From Anaerolineae bacterium (GTDB lineage: Bacteria; Chloroflexota; Anaerolineae; JAAYZQ01), in contig JAFGOG010000184.1 in NCBI GenBank assembly GCA_016926595.1, positions 1 through 15,573 on the forward strand: a stretch of DNA of 15,573 nt, read 5' to 3'. Positions 5,986 to 11,848 of the stretch are shown here, piece after piece. Within the stretch, counting starts at the first letter, position 1; each line of letters begins with the position of its first letter. Under the pieces are notes generated by a model. The model worked only from the letters and a program-made list of their open reading frames with translations, did not search any database and had not been told where the DNA came from. Both the position numbers and the translations under genes were made by a program.

Positions 5986-8329
5986 CTTTTTCCTCCAGCA
6001 CCACCTCTTCCTCGCCTGTGGCCCGCAGATCCAGCAGCCAGTTATCCACAACCCCGGCGTCGATCTTGGCCTGCACGCGACGGTACCCCTCAGCGCTCAG
6101 GCGCTGCCGAAGGAGGGTCTGGCCAACCTCGCTGCTCAAATCCAGGTCTGGCCAGCGGTTTTTGACCTCCTCCTCAGTGCTCCAGATGCAGTAGCGAAAG
6201 ACCCGCGCGCCATCCTTGAGAACGCGGAAAAAGTACTGCAACCGCTGTTGTGGTTCAGGTTTAAATCCTTCATCGATAGTATAGCCCTTGTACTCCCGGG
6301 CGCCATGCCCCATGCGCTCCTGGCCTACCATCGCTTCGGCCTGGGCCAGCAGCTCGTTGGGGTCGGCCGTAGGGCGGGCGCACAGAGTGCCCACACAGAC
6401 ATAGGCCGCCGGGGCAGGCTGAGCAGGATACCCCAGCCGGGCAAGCCGGTTGGCCTCCCACACCGGATCCACAGCCTGGATCGTCTTGTTGGGGGCATAG
6501 GCCCGCCTGGCAGCGCGGAGCAGCTCAGCCCGTTGTGGGTCCTCGTTCTCGCCAACCACCGTGATAATCAGAGGCCGCCGCAGATAGCGGTCCACCGCCA
6601 GGGCAAAGCGGGCGGCGTCGAGGCCGGCGTCGCCGTGAAAGGGAGCCAGCGTCTGTAGGGTCTGCTGAGCCGACTGGCGATACTCCTCGCGGCCGGTCAG
6701 ACGGTGGAGGCGCAGGTCGACCTCCGCCGCCAGTACGTTTTCACAGAACGGCTTGCCGCGGCGGCGCAGCCGGCCTACTGCCTCCGGCACCGCGATCGAA
6801 TCAAAGTAGCGTCCATCCTGGTCGCGCAAGGCGTTATGGACAAACCGCATGAGAGTCTCGGCCCGCTGCAAATAGACCTCGCGGCCAAAATGCTCATAGG
6901 CATCGAGCCAGGCCTGGGACATCCTTACCTGATCGGCCAACATGCCAGGTAAATGGGGCTGAGTGTCAAAGTAGTGGTGCATCCCCAGCCCTTGCTGGTA
7001 GCTCCTGAGCCAGACAAACTCCAGGGCGCGGATGGCCAGATCGGCGTAGCGCGGCTCGTTTAGCACGCTGCTGGCCTGCATGTAGGCCGAGGCGACGGCT
7101 GCGTTCCGCTCGGTATAGGCGATCTTGTCCACATAAGGTGCGGGGCGACCTGTCCGACCTTGGGCGTCGAGCCCGGGGCTGTAATAGTCCGGATCCGCCG
7201 CCTGGCTGCTGTAAAAGTAGCCCTGATCCCGGTCCCACAGCACAGTATCCAGGTACCGAAGGACGCTGCGGGCGGTGTCCAGGTAGGTCTGTTGGCCTGT
7301 GGCCTGGTAGGCGATCAGGTAGAGGGCCAATAGCTGGGCCTGGTCGCCTGCCATTTTTTCATAGTGAGGGGCGCTCCAGTCGGCCGCCGAAGCGTAGCGG
7401 AAAAATCCGCCGTCTATCGGGTCATGCAGCCCGCCGCTGGCCATGGCTGCCAACGACAGGTGGACCAGCTCGGCGAGCGCTTCGTTGCCGGTGCGGTGGG
7501 CCACGGCGAGGACGAACTCGAGTGCGTCGGCGTGATGAAACTTGGGCGCGCCGCCCAAGCCGCCATGCTCCCGGTCAAAGGCGGCCAGGACCGTCTGTAG
7601 GATCTGCTCCGGCAGTTTATGCAGATCCTCGACGGGCCAGCCCTCGGAGCGCAGCGGAGCGGGAGGGGAAGGGGTTAGAGCTCTGCCCGCTTCGGGGAGT
7701 TCGAGATCGACCAGCGGCTGCCCTGGCCGCAGGCCGACGATCGGGGCCTCTGCCGGCACCGCGTCGCCCTTGAATCGTGCTCCGATGCGGCGTGACGCGG
7801 CCAGCATCTGCTCAGCCGTCAGGTAATTGTGGCTCTCCAGCACCTCGCCGGCGGCGTTCAGGAAAGCGGCCGTCGGCCAGCCGCCCTGATTGTAGCGAGC
7901 ATCGACGTCAGGCCGCTTGTCAGCATCCACCATAATCGGGATCAAGTCGGCGTTGATGGCTTCTACTACCTGTGGATCGGCAAACGTGGTTCGCTCCATC
8001 AGGTGGCAAGGCTCACACCAGGGAGCGGTGATGTACAGCATCACCGGCAGATCCAGCTCATCGGCCAGGCGGAATGAATCATCCTCCCACTCGTACCACT
8101 TGATCGGCAGGCGCTCGCGGCCTAACTCCAGGTCAGGCTCAAAGATGCGGCGATATTCGGCCTCCAGCAGGTCGTGGTGCTGCCGCTCCTGCTCTCTCAA
8201 CATCTCAAACAGAGAGCGGGTAGCTGCGTCGCCGGCCGCCTCGGCCATGCGCGAGTAAAAATCGTGGGCGGACTGCTCACGCTGGATGGCCAGACGCCAT
8301 ACGTCTGGGATCTCGTTGAGCGGTTTCAT
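5978..8329 (-). CDS. Half-ferritin + DUF255 thioredoxin-fold + alpha/alpha-barrel fusion protein
   Basis: The 783-residue protein has an unusual order of parts. Residues 1-66 are one ferritin-like helical pair (E18, Y25, E48-x2-H51). Residues 75-190 are a thioredoxin fold of the DUF255/YyaL (SPATA20-like) family with WCEPC (C105, C108) and GGWPTAAF as the cis-proline loop. Residues 235-585 are the alpha/alpha barrel usual in this family (GGLGGAPKF, GGFFRYASAADW, PHYEKMAGDQA). Residues 585-665 include VCVGTLCARP. The last 110 residues (about 675-783) are a tail I do not recognise. YyaL-type proteins are thioredoxin-domain proteins of poorly defined function. The family's usual N-terminus (SPYLLQHA-type) appears replaced by the ferritin-like pair. 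No signal peptide is seen. ATG at 8329 has AAGGAAGGAG upstream. I see no convincing promoter in the 46 bases before it. Confidence 0.85.
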   Translation of the reverse strand: MKPLNEIPDVWRLAIQREQSAHDFYSRMAEAAGDAATRSLFEMLREQERQHHDLLEAEYRRIFEPDLELGRERLPIKWYEWEDDSFRLADELDLPVMLYITAPWCEPCHLMERTTFADPQVVEAINADLIPIMVDADKRPDVDARYNQGGWPTAAFLNAAGEVLESHNYLTAEQMLAASRRIGARFKGDAVPAEAPIVGLRPGQPLVDLELPEAGRALTPSPPAPLRSEGWPVEDLHKLPEQILQTVLAAFDREHGGLGGAPKFHHADALEFVLAVAHRTGNEALAELVHLSLAAMASGGLHDPIDGGFFRYASAADWSAPHYEKMAGDQAQLLALYLIAYQATGQQTYLDTARSVLRYLDTVLWDRDQGYFYSSQAADPDYYSPGLDAQGRTGRPAPYVDKIAYTERNAAVASAYMQASSVLNEPRYADLAIRALEFVWLRSYQQGLGMHHYFDTQPHLPGMLADQVRMSQAWLDAYEHFGREVYLQRAETLMRFVHNALRDQDGRYFDSIAVPEAVGRLRRRGKPFCENVLAAEVDLRLHRLTGREEYRQSAQQTLQTLAPFHGDAGLDAARFALAVDRYLRRPLIITVVGENEDPQRAELLRAARRAYAPNKTIQAVDPVWEANRLARLGYPAQPAPAAYVCVGTLCARPTADPNELLAQAEAMVGQERMGHGAREYKGYTIDEGFKPEPQQRLQYFFRVLKDGARVFRYCIWSTEEEVKNRWPDLDLSSEVGQTLLRQRLSAEGYRRVQAKIDAGVVDNWLLDLRATGEEEVVLEEKDE

Positions 8330-8375
8330 AGACAGCTCCTTCCTTCTACTTGTGGCAAACTGGGCCTGTTCCAAA

Positions 8376-8412
8376 AGCCCGCCTTCTGCAATGCTGACGC
8401 TAAAGGCGGGCT
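8376..8412 (-). terminator. Intrinsic terminator of the half-ferritin/regulator operon
   Basis: On the minus strand AGCCCGCCTT pairs with AAGGCGGGCT (10 perfect pairs, 17-base loop), followed by TTTT. It lies about 100 bases after the stop of the Crp/Fnr gene and before the fusion gene, so at least part of transcription should stop here. Confidence 0.7.
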
Positions 8413-8426
8413 AGGCATTTCTGTTC

Positions 8427-8483
8427 TGTCCGTTCTGAGCGGCGCTGGCGGTTCTTCGGTCGCTTTTCTCCCTCAGAATGACA
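8427..8483. repeat. Small inverted-repeat element (REP/MITE-like)
   Basis: The ends TGTCCGTTCTGAG (8427-8439) and CTCAGAATGACA (8472-8483) are imperfect inverted copies that bracket an insert containing GTTCTTCGGTCGC. From memory this resembles dispersed bacterial repeats of the type TTCTTCGCTCCGCTCAGAATGAC. It holds no coding frame of its own and lies between the regulator stop and the terminator. Confidence 0.5.
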
Positions 8484-8509
8484 CGTGTAGGGCGCCCCGA
8501 GGGAATAGG

Positions 8510-9169
8510 TTACAGCGCCCCCGCTTCCAGCTTTAGCCCGTCTACGTCGAGCAAAGTCAGCCTTCGCCGGCCCGAGTCTACCAGCCCCCGTCGCCTAAAC
8601 TCCTGCAAAGTCTTGCTGATCGTCTCGCGCCAGGTGCCCAACATGTCGGCCAGCTCCTGGTGGGTGATCTCGATGGTGTTATTCCGGCTGTCCGCTCGCA
8701 GCTCCAACAACAGGGCCGCCAGGCGAGAGGCGATGGTGCTATAGGCCATCTGCTCCAGGCGATTTTCCGCTTCCACCACCCGCTGACCCATTGCCTGCAT
8801 CAGGCCAAAGCCGAACAGTGGATTCGTGGAAGAGATCTCTCTCGCACGCTGCCCCGGCATCACCCACACAGAACCAGCCTCGAGGCCAACCGCGTAGGCG
8901 TTAGGCCCATGCCCACCCAGCAGCGATTCCTCGCCAAAGATCGATCCCGGTTCCAAGGTTGCGATCGCAAAGCGGCGCCCATCCGGCGTGGCGCGGTACA
9001 ACTGCACCCGCCCGCTGATGACCAGGAACAACGAGCTTGCCATCTCCCCGGCTTCATAGATCAGCTCGCCAGCCCGGAATGTACGGCATTCCAGCGACTC
9101 GCTCATCACCTTATTCTGCTGGACCAATTGGTCCAGGATCTTGGTCACACTTTTGTCTCTTGGCGCCAT
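8510..9169 (-). CDS. Crp/Fnr-family transcriptional regulator
   Basis: The 219-residue protein has a cyclic-nucleotide-binding beta-roll (about 25-115, with IYEAGEMASSLFLVISGRV and PGSIFGEESLLGG) and a dimerisation helix around 125-155. The C-terminal winged helix-turn-helix follows (about 165-205: ITHQELADMLGTWRETISKT). R181/E182 stand where Crp/Fnr proteins contact DNA. The only cysteine is C28, so an FNR iron-sulfur cluster is excluded. The cAMP-binding Arg-Ser/Thr-Ala motif is absent; GPNAYAV stands there. Its signal is therefore unknown. ATG at 9169 lies ten bases after the half-ferritin stop; the ribosome site is weak (AAGGA about 15 bases away), so coupling is likely. It probably controls the neighbouring ferritin-like genes (inference). 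Confidence 0.9.
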   Translation of the reverse strand: MAPRDKSVTKILDQLVQQNKVMSESLECRTFRAGELIYEAGEMASSLFLVISGRVQLYRATPDGRRFAIATLEPGSIFGEESLLGGHGPNAYAVGLEAGSVWVMPGQRAREISSTNPLFGFGLMQAMGQRVVEAENRLEQMAYSTIASRLAALLLELRADSRNNTIEITHQELADMLGTWRETISKTLQEFRRRGLVDSGRRRLTLLDVDGLKLEAGAL

Positions 9170-9179
9170 AAACGCAAGC

Positions 9180-9386
9180 CTAGTCCTTGGCCGCTCCCTT
9201 GAGCTTCTTTTCCAGCTTGGCGTACTCGCTTTCCAGGAAATCCGCGTGTACCGTTTCCTCGTCTCGCAGCCTGGCAAAGAACGTCTTCATCTCTGCATCT
9301 GGCGCCAGGTCCACGGCCAGTTGATACTTGGCTTTCGCCGCGTGCTCTTCCATCACCATGATCTTGATAAAGCTCAGCCAGTCCAT
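9180..9386 (-). CDS. 68-residue half-ferritin (two-helix ferritin-like protein)
   Basis: The product is a single ferritin-like helical pair: E14 and Y21 in the first helix, E44-x2-H47 (DEETVHADFL) in the second, then a charged end. The same E-x6-Y and E-x2-H spacing occurs in the downstream fusion and in the 168-residue protein. One copy supplies only half of a diiron site, so a dimer or higher ring is needed; encapsulated ferritins also work as two-helix units, but no encapsulin shell gene is visible here. ATG at 9386 has AGGAG seven bases upstream. It is the first gene of the operon with the Crp/Fnr regulator. It could serve in iron oxidation, peroxide reduction or as a subunit for a partner. 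Confidence 0.8.
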   Translation of the reverse strand: MDWLSFIKIMVMEEHAAKAKYQLAVDLAPDAEMKTFFARLRDEETVHADFLESEYAKLEKKLKGAAKD

Positions 9387-9397
9387 CGTTTTCTCCT

Positions 9398-9414
9398 TTG
9401 ATCTTGATTTTGAA
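9398..9414 (+). repeat. Triple TTGAT direct repeat in the half-ferritin leader
   Basis: TTGAT-c-TTGAT-t-TTGAA runs with a 6-base period between the -10 box and the ribosome binding site of the half-ferritin gene. Each unit looks like half of an FNR/CRP-type site, but they are direct, not inverted. Confidence 0.35.
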
Positions 9415-9425
9415 TACCTGCCCTA

Positions 9426-9431
9426 ATTATA
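9426..9431 (-). promoter_or_regulatory. -10 box of the half-ferritin/regulator operon
   Basis: On the minus strand TATAAT is perfect and lies 40 bases before the ATG. At 17 bases upstream there is only ATCTAA, a poor -35, as expected for a promoter that needs an activator. Confidence 0.6.
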
Positions 9432-9441
9432 CCGCCTTTGT

Positions 9442-9493
9442 GTTAGAATTAGATTAACGAACTTGGACAAAAGCATTAGAGTCCCATTAGAGT
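9442..9493 (+). promoter_or_regulatory. Cluster of TTAGA motifs upstream of the half-ferritin promoter
   Basis: TTAGA occurs at 9443, 9449, 9476 and 9487. The last two are inside a perfect 9-base direct repeat CATTAGAGT (9474-9482 and 9485-9493) with an 11-base period, one helical turn. The first two sit in the imperfect palindrome GTTA-N9-TAAC (9442-9458), over the -35 position. The arrangement fits protein binding sites; the binder is unknown. Confidence 0.4.
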
Positions 9494-9519
9494 TCTGTAA
9501 GCTCTATCACATCCGTAAC

Positions 9520-10191
9520 CTAGTTCTTTGCCAGGTACCCGCTATACCCCCCCTCCCACTGCTCTGTCTGGGAGCCGCTGATATACTCCAAGAGCAGCCG
9601 CTCACGCCGTAGCATAACCTGCTCGGCCCGGAGCAGATCGGCCACCGACGGCCGGCACAGCAGGTACTGTTTCTGCGCCATTGGCACCTGCAAGGCGATG
9701 GCGACCAACAGAGCCAGCGCTCGCGGCTCTTCCGGTATCTGCTCGATCTCCATGCGGTGGCCCTGGGCCTTGACCAGCAGGTTGAGATACTGCTCAAACG
9801 AAACGAGCATCGACTTGGCCCGCGCCTGCGCCGGTTCGACGGCGCCGCCAGACAGCGGCCAAGGTTCGGCGCTTCCCACCAGGTAAGGCTGGTCGTCACG
9901 TATGGCCAGCAGCCGGAACCGCTCACTGCCGATGGTAACCAGGTTATAGCGGCCGTCTTTTGTCCGGCTGGCTCCGGCGATCACTGCTGTGGTACCCACA
10001 TCGTGGGGCGTTGCGCCGCCTCCCACTTCTCCACCTTCACGGATCAGCACCACGCCAAAGGGCCGGTTGTCCTTCATGCAGCGGCCGATCATCAGCTTGT
10101 AGCGCTCCTCAAAGATGTGGAGCGGCAGCACCATGCCCGGAAACAGCACCGTATTCAGCGGAAAGAGCGGCAGGTCGCTCCAGTCGTTCAT
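9520..10191 (-). CDS. Stand-alone Lon substrate-binding (LON) domain protein
   Basis: The 223-residue protein starts MNDWSDLPLFPLNTVLFPGM followed by VLPLHIFEERYKLMI, the signature of the N-terminal domain of Lon protease. There is no Walker ATPase motif and no Ser-Lys protease part (Lon is about 800 residues), so it is the short LON-domain family, thought to bind proteins or act as an adaptor. Its biochemical role is not established. ATG at 10191 matches the conserved start; the longer open frame upstream overlaps the propeller gene and is not family sequence. No clear Shine-Dalgarno precedes it, and the gap to the propeller stop is 25 bases, so it likely shares that transcript. Confidence 0.85.
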   Translation of the reverse strand: MNDWSDLPLFPLNTVLFPGMVLPLHIFEERYKLMIGRCMKDNRPFGVVLIREGGEVGGGATPHDVGTTAVIAGASRTKDGRYNLVTIGSERFRLLAIRDDQPYLVGSAEPWPLSGGAVEPAQARAKSMLVSFEQYLNLLVKAQGHRMEIEQIPEEPRALALLVAIALQVPMAQKQYLLCRPSVADLLRAEQVMLRRERLLLEYISGSQTEQWEGGYSGYLAKN

Positions 10192-10216
10192 GATCGGGCC
10201 GTTCAATTGGCCATCA

Positions 10217-11602
10217 CTATCGAAGGCCGAGGGAAATCGGCTCACCCTCGAGTGGTATAGTGTGCACGACCCTTGCCGAAGGCAGATAGACAGCCGAAAT
10301 GGTGCGCGACTCACGATTGGCGACGTAGGCCCATTTTCCGTCGGCGCTGATCGTCAGCGCTCGCGGCCCCTTGCCCACTGCTATGATGGTGGTTGGTGCC
10401 TGGCCAGACGGATCGACGATAGACAGCGTGTCAAGATAGTCGTTCAGCACGTACACCTCATCCTTTATCGGTGAGGCGGCCAGAGCGCTGGCGCCAAGGG
10501 CTAACGGCTGGCTCATGGAAGCAACCCCGCCCCGATCGGTCCGAACGGCAACCACCACATCCCTGACTGGACCCGGGGACCAGGTCATGTGCTGGGTATC
10601 CGTCGGCGCGCCGGTGGAGGTCAGGGGAACCGTGCTCGTCAGTATCCTGGTCTCGACAGCCGGGTCAACAGCCACCCGGGCGAGCTGGTAAACGTACCGC
10701 CCATCGGCTGATATCACGGCCCTCTCGTGCGATGACCCGGTGGGGACGCCGGCCCAGCCCCACACCGGCGTCCCATCGCCCCACGCCCACACTAGGCGGT
10801 TGGCGGCCATGAGCACATAGATGTCGGTGCCGTCCGGCTGCCACACGATCTGAGGCGCCCTTTTATCGGCCACCAGCAGCGTGTCGGTCATCAGCTTGCC
10901 GCTTTCGGCGTCAAAGGTGAACAGATGCGTAACTGCGCCGTCCTCCGCGCCGGTCGCCAGGGCGTATCGCCCATCGACAGTCAGGTCCAGGCTGCCGATC
11001 TCGCCTTTGGCTCTCAGCCTGCCCAGCGATTTTTCATAGCGGCTGTCGACGATATAACCCTGGCCATCGACGATCGTGTACAGCAGCTCCTTGCTCGGGT
11101 GGATGCGAATGTGGCTGACCGGACCCAGTTTCCAATCCGACATGCGGATGGTCCGGACGGGCAACAGGCTGGCGGTATCGATTTCGGTCACCCTGGCCCA
11201 ATCCAATCCCACGTACAGCCGGTCGCCGGCGTGCGGCGCAAGCGGTACGCTAACCGTCGTCTCTTTGCCCTCAGGCACGACCACCTGTGGCTGGAACACC
11301 AGGTCATAGTCCAGCTTTTGCACCCGCACGACGTAGGTCGAGCCGGGCGGCAGGTCTCGGAAACGGGCCACACCCTCTTCGTCAGTCGTCACGGCCGGCC
11401 AGGGCTGCTCGCCCTGCGCCTGAACCTGGACCACCGCTCCGGGCAGCGGTTCGCCGCTTGTCGCGTCAAGGACCTGGACAACCAGCACGGTCGGAGAGGG
11501 CGCCGTCAAGTACAACAGAACCAGGGCGCCCACTGCCAATCCGACGGCAAGCAGCACCACGATCCGCAGCCCGCGGCGGCGCCGCTCTACCTTTTCGGAC
11601 AC
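10217..11602 (-). CDS. Membrane-anchored carboxypeptidase-regulatory-like domain + beta-propeller protein
   Basis: The 461-residue protein has a basic N-terminus (RRRRG), one membrane helix at about 13-33, then an Ig-like/carboxypeptidase-regulatory-type domain at about 38-121 (VLDATSGEPLPGAVVQVQ, DEEGVARFRDLPPGSTYVV). The remainder is a beta-propeller of YVTN/WD-like repeats; the last blades read DEVYVLNDYLDTLSIVD and KWAYVANRESRTISAVYLP. The membrane helix with positive N-terminus puts the rest outside the cytoplasm. Such proteins usually bind other proteins or polysaccharide; no catalytic motif is seen. The start is GTG at 11602 with a strong GGAGGAGGAA site. It leads a two-gene operon with the LON-domain gene. 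Confidence 0.82.
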   Translation of the reverse strand: MSEKVERRRRGLRIVVLLAVGLAVGALVLLYLTAPSPTVLVVQVLDATSGEPLPGAVVQVQAQGEQPWPAVTTDEEGVARFRDLPPGSTYVVRVQKLDYDLVFQPQVVVPEGKETTVSVPLAPHAGDRLYVGLDWARVTEIDTASLLPVRTIRMSDWKLGPVSHIRIHPSKELLYTIVDGQGYIVDSRYEKSLGRLRAKGEIGSLDLTVDGRYALATGAEDGAVTHLFTFDAESGKLMTDTLLVADKRAPQIVWQPDGTDIYVLMAANRLVWAWGDGTPVWGWAGVPTGSSHERAVISADGRYVYQLARVAVDPAVETRILTSTVPLTSTGAPTDTQHMTWSPGPVRDVVVAVRTDRGGVASMSQPLALGASALAASPIKDEVYVLNDYLDTLSIVDPSGQAPTTIIAVGKGPRALTISADGKWAYVANRESRTISAVYLPSARVVHTIPLEGEPISLGLR

Positions 11603-11631
11603 GAGATTCCTCCTCCTTGCTTCTGTGGTTT

Positions 11632-11659
11632 ATTATACACCAGTTCGCCTTGAACCCAA
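11632..11659 (-). promoter_or_regulatory. Promoter of the propeller/LON operon
   Basis: On the minus strand TATAAT (11632-11637) is preceded after 16 bases by TTGGGT (11654-11659). The -10 is perfect and the -35 weak. The leader is about 25 bases long. Confidence 0.55.
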
Positions 11660-11795
11660 AACGCAGGCGGTGTTGCTTGTCAGGCAAAAATTGTGGAGGT
11701 GGTTGGCGAGCTCAACCTCAATGACCGTAGTCGCTCCCCGGGGGAAATCGTTCTACAGCATATGTGGTCTTTGATTGATGCGGCACAATCGCGTT

Positions 11796-11817
11796 GGCCG
11801 GGTTGCCATACCCGGCC
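11796..11817 (-). terminator. Hairpin after glutamine synthetase, possible terminator
   Basis: GGCCGGGT and ACCCGGCC form eight perfect pairs with a 6-base loop, 32 bases beyond the glutamine synthetase stop. No T-run follows on the minus strand, so intrinsic termination would be weak. The rest of 11660-11795 shows nothing I can name. Confidence 0.4.
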
Positions 11818-11848
11818 CCTTGTTGTTCCTGTCGCGGGCTTGATCGTG

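Noticed and set aside
8330..8375. Own promoter for the DUF255 fusion gene
   Set aside because: TTGGAA is present, but the hexamer 17 bases downstream (AAGTAG) is a poor -10; I could not support a promoter.
8510..9169. True FNR oxygen sensor
   Set aside because: Only one cysteine is present, so the four-cysteine iron-sulfur site cannot form.
9180..9386. Encapsulin cargo system
   Set aside because: The half-ferritin shape fits, but no shell protein gene and no clear targeting tail are visible in the window.
11660..11795. A small gene or RNA between glnA and the propeller gene
   Set aside because: Short frames here have no ribosome site or recognisable motif, and no stable structure beyond the hairpin at 11796-11817 was found.
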